A stretch of DNA of 64,000 bases, taken from NCBI GenBank assembly GCA_002077065.1, contig NAJO01000003.1, positions 1,240,001 through 1,304,000 on the forward strand, in the 5' to 3' direction. Under the pieces are notes generated by a model. The model had not been told where the DNA came from and did not search any database. It saw only the letters and a list, made by a program, of their open reading frames with translations. Numbering within the stretch: position 1 is the first letter of the stretch; every line of letters begins with the position of its first letter. The DNA comes from Cryoendolithus antarcticus. Lineage: Eukaryota; Ascomycota; Dothideomycetes; Cladosporiales; Cladosporiaceae. The translations under genes were made by a program, and so were the position numbers. Positions 21,752 through 32,721 of the stretch are shown piece by piece.

Positions 21752-21984
21752 GGTAGGCGGGTGGCGAGGGGGAAAATCCATCGCAGCGAGTCAGTATATG
21801 TAGGCTCAGCTGGGGTTGATGGTCGCTTAGGAGCGCGGACTCATAGAGCTTGAAACAATGAAACGCAATGATGCACGACATTACTATATTACTCATCCAT
21901 GGCGCAGTCGCGTTTCTCATTACCCATATTTTCTCGCCTCAACTCCTCGTTGCGGTCAGCACCTCATTACCTCGATCCTAGAAA

Positions 21985-24587
21985 TCACGCCCGCCAACCC
22001 TTTTCACTACCTCCCGATCCGTGACCGCCTCTCTGTCCGCTCCAGCCGCCTGGCGGACCGCCATGCTCCCCGTAGCCTCCAGTACTCGTCGCAGCAGGCG
22101 CAGTGGTACCACTACTCTGCCACCCATGTCCTTCGTCACTCCATGCGGTCGCTGTCTCACTCGGCTTACCATAAGTCTCGGTCGCCCAACCCGTCGACCA
22201 GGCTGTCGTAGGCTGGTACACTGTGCTGCAGCTCTGCGTCTCGTACACGGTTTCGGTAGCATACACGGTAGTGACGCCCGTGCTCGCACTGACGACCGTG
22301 GTGTTGTATCCCTGCGCTGTGGTGTAGTACGTTGTACCCGGGAGTGTGATGATCTGCGTTGAGATAGCTGTGATTGTCCTTGCAGGAGCAGGGGTGACGG
22401 GGCCGGCCGGAACGGTGACAGTCGCGGTGGCTTCTTGGACGGAAGTCTCGCACACGGTCGAGCCTGGTGCAGTCTCATAGCTCGTCTGGTAGACGGTCTG
22501 CCCTGGTGCCGTTTCGTAGTATGTGCTAGTGACGATTGCTGTGGTCGTGCTCACCCAAGTTGGCTGGACTGGACAGACGGGTACGACGATCGTTGCAGTA
22601 GCATACTCAGTCTGGCCAGGCGCAGTGGCATACTCTGTACTAGTGGCATAACTCGTCCGATACACTGTGATTGGCGCCTGTGAGACCGTTGAAGTGAGCT
22701 CTTCCATCGCGGTCGAGACCTCGTAGATTGTATTTGTCTATTTCGCGTGTCAGCCCTTCGGTCCCTCGTCGAGAACTCATCCTTGAGCTACTGACCTGTG
22801 TCACGCGGATTTCTTGTGTCTGGGTTTTTACGACGCTGACGGTATAAACCGAGCTCACAGTGATGGTTTGCGAAGAGGTCACGGTGCTCGGCGCCTCATA
22901 GACGGTCGTACAGATCGTGACCGGGGTCGGGACTGTAGCATATGCCGTACTGTATTCCGTAGTCGGAGCCTCGTATGCGGTAGTATAGACCGTGACAGGA
23001 GTGGTGACAGTCGCGTACTCCGTGTTGTAGACCGTACTTGGGGCCTGCGTCTTCGTGATGGTTGCGTAGTTAGTCTCGCAATATGTCTCGGTGGTGTAGA
23101 CAGTGCTGGGTGCCTGTGATGAGGATCAGTACCGTCACATATTTGCCTTCACATAGCCCTGGACAAGCAAGGGCACTGCATACCACAGTAGACGTCGATG
23201 TTACAGTGAGCTCATTCGTGATGGTCGTTGAGTGATACCACGTCGACGCAGGTACAGTTGTGGTCAGTACAATAGTCTGCGGCGGCGCAGCCGGCAATGT
23301 CGAGGTGCTTGTAACGGTAGACCCTGTTCCCCACGTCAGTCGACGATGTGGATGCGTGACCAGCTCCGCTTACCCGGCAAAGTCGAGTACTCCGTGGCTG
23401 TCCATGGAGCCACGGTCGACACGATAGTCGTCGTAAGCTCCTCCGTGATCGTAGTCTGCTGCGACACTGTGCTCGCGGACGCCGTTGATGTCTCCACAAT
23501 GGTGCTCGGTGGCGGCACGCTAACGGATGTGCTTGTGTATGTTACCGGCGCCGCGGTAGATGTAATCGTAGTCGTATATGGCACTGTCACGTACTGCGTG
23601 GCTGTATGGGTTGCCGCTGGGGCGTGTCAGCAACTGAATGCAGAGTACTGCAGCGTGGGGACATAGCGGAGACATACCTGGCAATGTCGATGTCTGTAAG
23701 GACACATATCAGCATGTGAACAGTATCAAGGAGGGTATCTCCAAGCTTACCTCGACAACAGTCTGCGCTGGAAGCGTCTCAGTGGAATACGCCGTAGTTG
23801 TCGTACCTGATTCAAGTCAGTGTTGCAGTCCAATGACTTCCGTCCAAGGGCACCAATGTCTTACCTGCTGCAGTGGTTACCTGCGTGACAGTAACACACT
23901 CTGTCGAGGTCTGATACTCCGTGCTAGTAGTACCTAGTCAAGTCAGTCACCGATCGTATGTCTGCGAGCTTTCTTGGATTCCGGGCTCTAGGAACACCGA
24001 TGCCACTCACCAGGCGCAGTAACAATACTGCTAACAGTTACAGTCTCCTCATTAGTCTTGGTCCAATAAACCACCTCCGTCGCCGTCTCAGTGCTCACTT
24101 CCTCCTCAGTCATAGTAACGTTCCAGTTCTTCGTGACATACACCGTCGTTGGCATGGCCGGCGGGCAAGTCGAGACCGTATGCCACGCAGTCTCCGTATA
24201 CGTATAGCTATGCCCCGGCGCAGTCCAGGTAGCCGTTTCTGCCGGCGCTGTGTACGTCGCGGTTGGAGTGGTCCAAGTCAAGGTAGATGATGAGGGGCCC
24301 CAGCTGCTGGTGTATGGAGTCGGGGTGGTCCCAGTCGTGGAAGATGAGGAGCGGCTCCAGCTGGAAGTATATGGATTTGGAGTGAATGATGTGGTGGGTG
24401 TGTAGGCTTGCACTGAGCTTGAGCTGGACCAGGCGCCACCTTGGCTGTAGGCAGAGGGCTGGCCAGAGCCTCCCCAGGTTTTCGTTTCTGCGTCGCCGCG
24501 TTTAACGCGGTTGAGGATGTTCCAGGGCGATGCGGCTACATGGTTGGCGTACAGCGCTGCGAGTAGTAAAGGAACAGAAGGAGACAT
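21985..24587 (-). CDS. Secreted Thr/Ser-rich repetitive cell-surface protein, eight exons
   Basis: Exons in reading order are 24587..24011, 23933..23865, 23806..23751, 23693..23678 (16 nt), 23616..23374, 23323..23184, 23113..22796 and 22737..21985, giving 723 aa. All seven introns have GT donors (GTGAGT, GTAAGA, GTAAGC, GTATGT, GTAAGC, GTATGC, GTCAGT) and AG acceptors, and every junction keeps the frame. A signal peptide is visible (MSPSVPLLLAALYANHVAAS), followed by an RVKRGDAE dibasic site. The body is almost wholly Thr, Ser, Val, Tyr, Pro and Ala, built of short irregular units such as TVYTT, TEYAT, ETAPG and STLPA, with few Cys. The C-terminus is Gly-rich (GGYGEHGGPPGG). No GPI signal is obvious. 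It is probably a heavily O-glycosylated wall or secreted protein. No enzyme domain is seen. Confidence 0.8.
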
Positions 24588-26152
24588 AGTGATAGAGACG
24601 GCAGCGAATGAGGGGATCGCTGGAGAAGCGAAGGAAGTGCACGCCGGATGGCCGGTAACGAGTGTAGAAGACTTGTCGAAGGAAACGATACCATCAACCT
24701 GAGACTCGAAGAGCTACCTACTTGTACCCATCTCCATCGTGACAGCGAGGTTGGGAGTACGAACGCATGCAGTACATACACAGCTGTACCTGATGCTCGA
24801 GCGAGCTCATCCCAGACCATTCCCAGCAGTCCAATGCAGGACCGCCGACACGTTCGCATCGTGCTGACTGGAGCATGCAGTAGCTCTGCATGATGGATTT
24901 GCACATGTGTGGTGAGATGTGTAGTAATCTATTCTGACGTAAGTTGGTGGCTGTCGGCCAATCGGAGCTGTAGTCGAGAAGCTGTGTATGTTCGGTCGGC
25001 GATGCTCGCACAATGGCATGGCAACTATTGAACCATTGTGCAGTGTTCATGCACTACAGCAGAACGCATAGTCGCCTTGAATTGGTGCAGATGTCGAATT
25101 AGACGGCATTCACGTGCCACGACGTGTGCTGTGTCGCAAAGTCATTTTCGCTTGGCAGCGACTGCGGAACATCGATGTCAGATTCCATCAGCGAATATTC
25201 CGTCCGTGCCGTCGCGTCTAGTCGTTCTAACGGGCGAACTCTCAATCGGTCGCTTCGGTCATCGCGTTCTTCCGTTCCCGCAATGTCTCTCGTATCGTCT
25301 AATTCTTTCAACGCTTATGCTTATGCAGGTACTAGCTTTACCAGCCTGCAGGGCCGGGAAGTACTGTAAGCTCATGCAAGGCACGTTCCTCGCACGAGGT
25401 AGCTGAATGCTGCGTTGTTTGACGCTGTGCTCAATAGCAGTCGTGTAGCACCAATGCGGAGTAGAAAACGGGTTCGTAGGTTGCTCGCTCCACTATATTC
25501 GCCTGTGTCATATAACATGTGGTTGACCAACGTGCACTACTATGAAGACAAGATACCGAGTGTTGCCGCAGCAATGGTGTGATGTGGCCCTTGTGTCAGA
25601 AGGATATCTCGTGGATTTGGCTTCCGAAGAGGCGGGCATGCAGGGGAGCTGGAACCTCATTCAGCCTCCTACAATTGAACGGCGCTGTCAAATCCGCAGC
25701 TGAATGGAATCGTGCAATGCCGGGTCCGAATGTATCTTTGCGCCATCGAAATGTGCTCCTGCCGTCTTCGATATGGGTTTATCGCTAGCTGGACAGCGCC
25801 ATGCCAATTGCTATGGCTCTGTCACCGGATCTGAAGATATGTCAGCACACACGATACACCGCAACTTAATACCACAAGATGAAACCGATAAAGTCGACTC
25901 GGGATGAACGCCTTCGATCTCGGGCGTTGTAATTGATACAAAGCAGGCATTGTGTGATAGCCTGCTTTGCCGTCCTGAAAGTCTGCCCTTGGTAGTGCTG
26001 TGCTGTGAGGAAGATGGAGGGCTGACCTTGAGGATCTAGCATGACCTGCGTGCTCGATCTGCAGTGTTGCAGGCGCAGACGTGACGCTCGAGTAGGCTTC
26101 CAGAAGCGCCCTCTTGTTAGTGGAGAGTGGTCGAGATCCACCCGACAACTCG
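24588..26152. other. 1.56 kb intergenic region
   Basis: It holds the promoter of the secreted protein (minus) and the 3' flank of the NSRP1-like gene (minus). Short ORFs on both strands (around 25100-25370 and 25820-26210) overlap in several frames and carry no motif. No RNA gene was seen. Confidence 0.45.
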
Positions 26153-27349
26153 TTAGACGCCTTCCTTCGCTTTCGCGGCCTTGCGCGCCAGATACCTCGC
26201 CTTCGCATCACTGACTTCAGTCTCGGTCTTCTTGCTCTTCGCCTCCCGCTCTTCCTTGGCTCGCTGTTCCTCTTCTTCCTCGCGCTTGCGCTTGAGGGAA
26301 GCCTCGAGCTGCTCCTCCATCATCTTCGTCTGTCGCTCGCGTTGCGCCTGCTGACTCGTATGATCCTTCCGTTTGAAAGCCGATTGAGCTGCCTTCCGAT
26401 CAGATCGTAGATGCTCCGACCCACTACTGCCGTCCATCTTGCCCGCCGGTGCAACATTCAGCCCAGCCGTCAACAACTCCCGCTTATCCGTAATCTGCCC
26501 ATCCTCGTTCAAATGCACATTCACACCTTTCGCCTTCAATTCCGCCGCAACCTCCGCATCAGTCCTTCTCTTCTCCTCCGCAGCAGCCGACAGCTTCACC
26601 CCTCCTTCCTTCTCAACCCTCTCCGCAGCCTCCACCTCCTGCTGTCTCAGCCTCTCAGTCTGATCCAGCAGATTCCGATGAAAGCCCTGCATCCCACCAC
26701 CCATCTTCCTCTTCCTCGTTTCCTCAGCCTCACCCTTCCGCTTCTCCTCTTCCTCCAACTTTCTCGTCTCCTCCTGTTGCAGCTTATAAGCGCCCGTGAC
26801 GAACTTGTCCTTGTCAGCGAACTCGTCGCCCTCGTTCTCGCGCTCGCGCTGGAGCAGCTTCTCCTTCGCGATCTGCTGGTCTTGTTTCCGGCGTGCGGCG
26901 GCGTCGAGGAGGTTGTTGATATACTTTGGCTTGCGGTCTATGGCGTCTTGCTTGGCGGCTTCTTTCTTGGCTTCGACAACGGAGGCTTTGGCGTCGTGGA
27001 AGGCGTCGTAGTCGAAGATGGCCACGTCGACTGCTTCGGCTTTCTTGATGCGCGCCTTGTTTGCTGCCATGGTGGAGGCATCTTGGCGAGCCGTCTCGTC
27101 GATATCGTCGTCAAGCTTTTTCAATGTGCGCTTTGGTGGTGCGGCAGTAGGTTTGCCTCTAGGTGGTACATTCGCTGGCTTCCTGCTGGGCGCGTTCTTC
27201 AAGCTGAACGTGTCCAGTTCCTCGACATACTCTTCCTGAGCCTTGATGTCCTCGAACTCATTTTCATCCTCATCGTCCAGTATCGTCTTCCTCACTGACG
27301 CTGCTTTCTTCGACGCTACGGTCAGGCCGTACTTGACAGAGCTGTTCAT
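26153..27349 (-). CDS. NSRP1-like nuclear speckle splicing regulator (DUF2040 coiled-coil protein)
   Basis: Single exon, 398 aa, start MNSSVKYGLTVASKK at 27349. The longer frame upstream begins only with GTG. The conserved DUF2040 region is visible: an acidic DDEDENEFEDIKAQEE segment near the N-terminus, then KPKYINNLLDAAARRKQDQ and a long Glu/Lys/Arg coiled coil with EFADKDKFVTGAYKLQ (about 135-230). The C-terminal half continues as charged helix (EAEERVEKEGG-type, RKREEEEEQRAKEERE). Human NSRP1/CCDC55 acts in pre-mRNA splicing; a similar nuclear role is inferred here. It is divergent from the acetyltransferase gene across about 365 bases. Confidence 0.85.
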   Translation of the reverse strand: MNSSVKYGLTVASKKAASVRKTILDDEDENEFEDIKAQEEYVEELDTFSLKNAPSRKPANVPPRGKPTAAPPKRTLKKLDDDIDETARQDASTMAANKARIKKAEAVDVAIFDYDAFHDAKASVVEAKKEAAKQDAIDRKPKYINNLLDAAARRKQDQQIAKEKLLQRERENEGDEFADKDKFVTGAYKLQQEETRKLEEEEKRKGEAEETRKRKMGGGMQGFHRNLLDQTERLRQQEVEAAERVEKEGGVKLSAAAEEKRRTDAEVAAELKAKGVNVHLNEDGQITDKRELLTAGLNVAPAGKMDGSSGSEHLRSDRKAAQSAFKRKDHTSQQAQRERQTKMMEEQLEASLKRKREEEEEQRAKEEREAKSKKTETEVSDAKARYLARKAAKAKEGV

Positions 27350-27714
27350 CTTGCTGCATTGAGCTTGACGCTCACACCAACCACATGAATTGGTGGGATA
27401 TCTCACGTCAGTCCATGGTGAACAACTTCATGCGCGATCGCACCTCGTGAAAGCCTGCCCTCACGGCGCCGGACAAACTTGAGTCCGCGAGACCTCACCT
27501 TTCTATCCCCAATGCCTTCTCTCGGAATTCGCCAAAACCAACGCCGCGCCTTACGGTCCAGGCCACACAACAGTCCGCTGTGCACTCTCATAGTTGTGTA
27601 GCAATACTCACAGCTGCTATAGGTTGGTCCTACCCTCAGCTCTATCTCTTCCCGTCCGATTGTCGTCAGCCACTTTTCGTCTTCGTTCCTTGTCCTCTCA
27701 TTACGCTCCTCAAG
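27350..27714. promoter_or_regulatory. Divergent promoter between NSRP1-like and acetyltransferase genes
   Basis: This 365-base gap separates two divergent starts and is rich in CT runs before ATG 27715. No specific site was identified. Confidence 0.4.
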
Positions 27715-28529
27715 ATGTCCACCTCGGAGAACTCAGCCCGCGCACTGCGTGGTGAGATGTACTACGCCTTCACGCCCGAACTCGTAGCCGCCCGTCGCCG
27801 CTGCGCCGAAGCCCGCCACATATTCAACAACACGGCCTTCGCCTCCCGAAGAAAGCAGATCGAGATGTGGAATGAGTGAGTCGCCTTCCACCGTCTCACT
27901 CTCCATCATGCCCACCCACTCAACGCCCCATGTAAGGATTACCAATGACAAAACACCCCTCCCACCACCCGCTACTTCCGAAGCCGAGGACGAAGCCCTC
28001 CTATCCTCCTACCCCTGGGTCGAAGCTCCCTTTTACGCCGACTACGGCACCAACATCCACCTCGGTTCAAACGTCTACATAAACACCTCCTGCACCATGA
28101 TCGACACTTGTCCGATCTACATAGGCGCTCGCACCTTATTCGCGCCGAACGTGCATCTCTACTCTGGCACGCACCCCTTAGATCCGGAAGTTCGGAATGG
28201 GACAGCGGGACCGGAGATGGGAGGCGAGATTCGCATTGGGGAGGACTGCTGGCTAGGCGGCGGCTGCATCGTACTACCCGGCATCACCATTGGGCGAGGC
28301 AGCACTGTTGGAGCAGGGAGTGTGGTGACGAAGGTGCGTTCTGCTGTGCTCGACTCGAGACTTGCTCGCCAGGTTTTGCTGACTCTGCCCTGTACAGGAC
28401 GTGCCCGAGTACACAGTCGTAGCTGGCAACCCTGCGAGTGTGATCAAGCAGGTGCCGCGACGTACTGACGAGGCGCGGACGAGCGGTGCGCTGGCAGCGT
28501 TGGAGCGAGATCAGGCTGCAGGCAAGTGA
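27715..28529 (+). CDS. Maltose/galactoside O-acetyltransferase-type hexapeptide enzyme
   Basis: Acetyl-CoA-dependent sugar O-acetyltransferase of the NodL/LacA/Maa group. Exons are 27715..27875, 27937..28333 and 28398..28529, giving 229 aa. Introns are 27876..27936 (GTGAGT to GTAAG) and 28334..28397 (GTGCGT, CTGAC branch site, TACAG). The N-terminal Mac domain is present (RGEMYYAFTPELVAARRRC, RKQIEMWNE). The left-handed beta-helix repeats follow (IHLGSNVYIN, IYIGARTLFAPNVHLY, IRIGEDCWLGGGCIVLPGI, IGRGSTVGAGSVVTKDVP). The catalytic His is in SGTHPLD. The C-terminal VVAGNPASVIKQVP is typical. Likely cytosolic; the acceptor sugar is unknown. Confidence 0.9.
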
Positions 28530-28726
28530 TCGAGCTCGGTGTTGTGACTTGTGAGTCGGCGCTCAAGCGAATTTTCGCACTCTCGTTCTAAAACCGCTAT
28601 GTGCATACAAATATAGACTATCCCCCGGATCCCGTGCGATATCGCACCATTTCCAATCCTCTTGAACGCCGGGTATGTACACTCTACAACCACATGTCCA
28701 GTCAATTCAAGCCATTTGAGCGCAGC

Positions 28727-30600
28727 TCAAGCGTCAGTGATACACCCTCGACTGGCGTTCTGCACGACCTTCGCGTACTTTCTCAAAGTCCCTTTGTCGT
28801 ACTTCGAAGCCGGAGCCACGAACTCTTTTCGTCTCTTTGCCAGCTCCTCTTCACTGGCGTCCGTGATGTCTATCACTCGTTTCTCAGAGTCGATGCAGAT
28901 CGTATCCCCATCCCTGACCAGCCCAATCGGCCCGCCCTCTTGCGCCTCGGGCGTCACATGGCCAATCAGAAACCCATGACTCCCGCCCGAAAACCGCCCA
29001 TCAGTAATCAGCGCAACATCGTCCCCGAGCCCATAGCCCATGATTGCTGAGCTCGGTTTGAGCATCTCCGGCATGCCTGGCCCGCCCTTAGGACCTTCGT
29101 AGCGGATGATAACAACAGTCTTCTCGCCTTTCTTGAACGTGCCCGCTTCGAGAGCTTCGATGAAAAGGTCCTCGGCGTCGAAACATCTCGCCTTACCCGT
29201 GAAAACCGTGCCTTCTTTACCAGTGATCTTGCCCACTGAGCCGCCTGGTGCGAGCGATCCGCGGAGAATCTGGATGTGGCCGGTGGGTTTTATGGGGTTG
29301 CTGAAAGGGCGGATGATGTCCTGGTCTGCCGGGAAATCCCGCGCGTTCTCGACGTTATGGGCGAGGGTCTTGCCGGTTACGGTCATGCCTGAGCCGTCAA
29401 GGACGCCTTCTTTCAGCAGGAACTTGATGAGCGAAGGTGTGCCGCCTATGGCGTACAAGTCCTCCATGACGTACTTGCCTGAAGGCTTGAGGTCTGCAAG
29501 GAAGGGCGTGCGGTCCGAGACGGACTGGAAGTCGTCTATCGTTAGCTCTACGCCGACAGAGTGCGCAATAGCGATGAGATGGAGGACGGCGTTTGTGCTA
29601 CCGCCTGTGATGTTAACGAGGATCATGGCGTTCTCGAAGGCTTGGCGCGTGAGGATGTCTGATGGTCGAATGTCTTCTTTCAGCAAATTCTTGATCGCTG
29701 CGCCGGCTGCGAGGCACTCAAGTTGTTTCGCCTTGCTGTCTGCGGGATTTGAGCTTGAGCCGGGAAGCGTCATGCCCATCACTTCAATCACGCTAGCCAT
29801 GGTGTTCGCTGTGTACATTCCTCCGCACGCTCCGCGACCAGGGCAGGCATGGCGGATCACATCCTCCCGCTCAGCTTCGTCGATCTCGCCCGAGATAAAT
29901 TGACCGTAGGCTTGGAAGGCAGACACTATGTCCAGCTTTGAGTTCCGCGGTTTCTGACCGCAACCTGCCGCGATTGTGCCGCCGTAGACCATCAAGCTGG
30001 GTCTGTTCACCCTGCCCATGGCCATAATCACACCGGGCATGTTCTTGTCGCAGCCGGGGATGCTGATATTCGCATCATACCACTGCCCACCCATGACAGT
30101 CTCTATCGAGTCTGCGATCAAGTCTCGACTCTGAAGCGAATACCGCATCCCCTTCGTGCCCATACTGATCCCGTCGCTCACGCCTATGGTATTGAATTGC
30201 ATGCCCAGTAGCCCAGCTTTGTCCACGCCTTGCTTAATCTTGTCGTTCAGCTCCAGCAAGTGCATATTGCAAGGGTTCCCGCCGTACCACACGCTACTTA
30301 TGCCGACTTGCGCCTTGTTCATGTCTGATTTCTCGAGGCCGAGGGCGTAGAGCATAGCCTGCGAGGCGCCTTGGGATTTTGGCTGGGTGATGGCGCGCGA
30401 GACTTTGTTGAGGTCTTTGGCATCTTCGGGGATCGGGGTCGAGGCATTGAGGCGGGAGGTCATGGAGAGGGCTCGTCTGGTCGCGTGGTCAGCCGCTGAG
30501 TGGCCATCAAGAGGCATAGTGGGACTTACATTGGCCGCCATTGAGTTCGCGAGCACCACGCTGGGCGCAGTGCGCTGACTGCTCGACTTCCTCCCAACAT
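28727..30600 (-). CDS. ILV3: Dihydroxy-acid dehydratase, mitochondrial
   Basis: Fe-S enzyme that dehydrates 2,3-dihydroxy acids in the third step of valine, leucine and isoleucine synthesis, in the mitochondrial matrix. Exons in reading order are 30600..30530 and 30476..28727, giving 606 aa. The intron (30477..30529) has donor GTAAGT, GGCTGAC branch site and CCAG acceptor, and lies inside the presequence. The leader ([20 protein letters not shown]) is Arg-rich with no acids, as expected for import. Conserved motifs are [13 protein letters not shown], the cluster-ligand blocks PGCDKNMPG and [14 protein letters not shown], and [13 protein letters not shown]. Without the splice, translation would begin inside the intron-containing frame at GTG 30559. 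Confidence 0.95.
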
Positions 30601-31116
30601 CGTGTCACTCAATGAAGTCTTGACGAAGCAGTGTCTGCGAACAATCCGATGCAATGCGCATCCAGTCATAGGGTAGCTAATAATTTACATGTCAATGCTA
30701 CGAACGTCCAACCGTAGCTCTTACACCCAAGCGCTCCAGACTTCACCTCGTCACACTTTCCCTCCAACTTTGCGGGTTGGCATCTCGATCACGATTATGT
30801 CTTGGATGCCTAACTTGTCACTCGCGCTCACCGAATTCAACTAGTTATCATCCCACGGTCCTGGCTGTGATCGCGCTTGTGTAAGGGTGAGCAGACCTCG
30901 TACCTGAGTCATTCATTTCTTTGGCACTCTTTTACTGCGCTCTCTCGCGTTGACAATTGATCCCTACTCTGACACATCTCAAACACCTCGAGACGCATAG
31001 AGTCTGCTTTCTGGACCAATTCTAGCGAGCAGAGACGCGCGTCTCGGCATCAGGGCCTATTGTTTGCTGCTACCCAACGGACTCAGGTCGGCTACCTCCA
31101 GAGCGTGGCCGGAACG
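30601..31116. other. Intergenic region upstream of ILV3
   Basis: No gene seen. It includes the probable ILV3 promoter. I could not identify a clear Leu3 or Gcn4 site with confidence. Confidence 0.4.
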
Positions 31117-31506
31117 CTAGATGAGCTCAGTACTTCCCTCGCAATGCTTGATGAGTGCTTTGAACACGAACTCCGTGACCATTGTATCGTCAAGGGCAGT
31201 GTGGGTCTGTGTACCAAGCCCGGGATAGAGTGACGAGCCATGTTGTGCCAGCTCCGCCAGAGGTATCTTCTCATCGTTACATCGTGTCTTGTTTGTCGAC
31301 ACCTTCGGCGAGAAGTGCGATATCGACCTTGCCGCTGAGGTTGTGATAGGCGCTCTCCCGATCAGGTTCAGGTTTGAAGGGACTGCATGGAGCTTAGGAC
31401 CAGGTATCAACATTCGATCCTTACAAAGACTGGCAAGAATCGCGACCCGACCGCTATCTTGCACGTAGTCGCGGCATACTTGCGAGTGGTAGGCCTTCGT
31501 GGAAAT
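31117..31506 (-). pseudogene. Fragment resembling the end of a DEDDh 3'-5' exonuclease
   Basis: A minus-strand frame, open from just after a stop at 31507-31509, encodes a coherent segment (ISTKAYHSQVCRDYV, then ILASLCKDRM) and ends with LAELAQHGSSLYPGLG followed by HTALDDTMVTEFVFKALIKH. HTALDD fits the Exo III motif (HxAxxD) of DEDDh exonucleases. No Exo I (DxE) or Exo II block was found upstream: the preceding sequence has a stop, and the next plus-strand ORF begins there. It is either a decayed copy or the last exon of an undetected spliced gene. The family link rests on one motif. Confidence 0.3.
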
Positions 31507-31681
31507 CTATACGACTTCAACTTCACTGCCCGGTCTCGGCCTGAGGCCAGCCCAGACGATGCAATGACTGCATCGTCGACCCACCAGCTGGTGGGTTGTC
31601 TCGGCGCTCAGATGGGAAAGCACGAAACCGAAATGGAATTCTTCAATCACCTTGTGACACTCCACACAAGGCGCATCAACA

Positions 31682-32137
31682 ATGGATTTTCGTTCCCTCA
31701 GCCTCGATTCCATCAGGGACGGCTACCTTGATGACGGATACGAACAGCGCAAATGGATCTACATGGCCCACCATACTACTCTTCCCAAGCTCCTCGAACC
31801 CACTGCCATCGACAATTGCCGTGCCTTGGTCAAGAAGTTCGGCAGCATCGATGCGATTCCACCACTTGGAGTCATGAAGCTGAACCGCGCCGATGCCCTC
31901 GCGGTGGAGTGGTACGAACATCATGGCAAGGATATGATTGACAACTTTTTGTTCGAAAAACGTGGATTTGTATTGACAAGGACTGTTGCCGGAACTCTGT
32001 CGGTCGAAGCACAGCAGGTATTGGCGTGGGAGAAGGCGAAGCCGAAGAAGCAGTATCGCAAACTGACCTTCGAGCAATATCTGGGAGAGGTTGATCTCTG
32101 CTCTACCACGGACGCTTGGAATCACAACAACGACTGA
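31682..32137 (+). CDS. Unknown 151 aa protein
   Basis: Not recognised. The frame from ATG 31682 (MDFRSLSLDSIRDGYLDDG) has balanced, structured composition: YMAHHTTLPKLLEPTAIDNC, WYEHHGKDMIDNFLFEKRG, KKQYRKLTFEQYLGEVDL. There is no signal peptide or membrane segment. It lies just upstream of a broken 2EXR-like frame on the same strand and may belong to a degraded multi-exon gene. No consensus intron joining the two frames was found. Confidence 0.4.
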   Translation: MDFRSLSLDSIRDGYLDDGYEQRKWIYMAHHTTLPKLLEPTAIDNCRALVKKFGSIDAIPPLGVMKLNRADALAVEWYEHHGKDMIDNFLFEKRGFVLTRTVAGTLSVEAQQVLAWEKAKPKKQYRKLTFEQYLGEVDLCSTTDAWNHNND

Positions 32138-32172
32138 CGTATGTCCCAGCTCAGGAATACTCGTTTCTCATC

Positions 32173-32721
32173 ATGAATTTCCCGCCTGAGCTCCGCTGCC
32201 TGATCTGGGCCCAACACATGCTACGCAGTAAGTCACGTCAGCGAACGTTACACCCCAACATCGATCAACGTTTATTTCTCGCAGACGACGTTCCTATCGT
32301 CATCAGCGACGTGACCCACGATAAGCAACGTCTCAGCCGCAACGCTTCAGCGATGCTCAACCACGAGATCCGCGCCGAAAGCTTCGCTATCGCTTGGCAG
32401 AAGACACGCATCGTCTTCCGCGTCCCCAACGGGCCTGAAGCTCGCACCGTTGCGCATCTCGACAAGCTGGTAAAGTGGCTCGATGCACGCGGCGATGAGG
32501 TCGTCAACAACATCTCGGAGATCACCATCTGATGCAGCACCAAGCTGCCACGTACAGGCTGGACGCGAAGGCCCGTTTTGTATTTCGATGAGTTGAGGGA
32601 GCACACGAAGAATATCAGGCAGACCTACGGTTTTCGATGGGGTGGGGTGGTGGAGGTTGTTGACAGGGCGAAGGGCGTGTGCGGGCATGTTTGCGATGAT
32701 AAAAGGGGCATGTTGTGCTGA
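32173..32721 (+). pseudogene. 2EXR-like protein gene with an in-frame stop
   Basis: The frame begins MNFPPELRCLIWAQHMLRSK, matching the start of fungal 2EXR (F-box-like, LPPELRxxIW) proteins. It continues with DVTHDKQRLSRNASAMLNHE to a TGA at 32530-32532. The same frame then remains open with protein-like sequence (CSTKLPRTGWTRRPVLYFDE, then LREHTKNIRQTYGF) until TGA at 32719. No convincing GT-AG intron removes the internal stop. It is most simply a gene disabled by one nonsense change. Stop read-through or an unusual intron are alternatives. Confidence 0.4.

Noticed and set aside
21985..24587. Thr-rich repeats as a possible tandem DNA repeat array or CRISPR
   Set aside because: Repeat units are irregular in length and sequence, and are explained by coding of a secreted low-complexity protein.
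26411..27298. 295 aa plus-strand Leu-rich ORF that looks membrane-like
   Set aside because: It is the antisense shadow of the Glu/Lys-rich NSRP1-like coiled coil, which gives Leu/Phe/Ser-rich translations on the opposite strand.
29106..29903. 265 aa plus-strand ORF
   Set aside because: It is antisense to the conserved body of ILV3 and has no family features.
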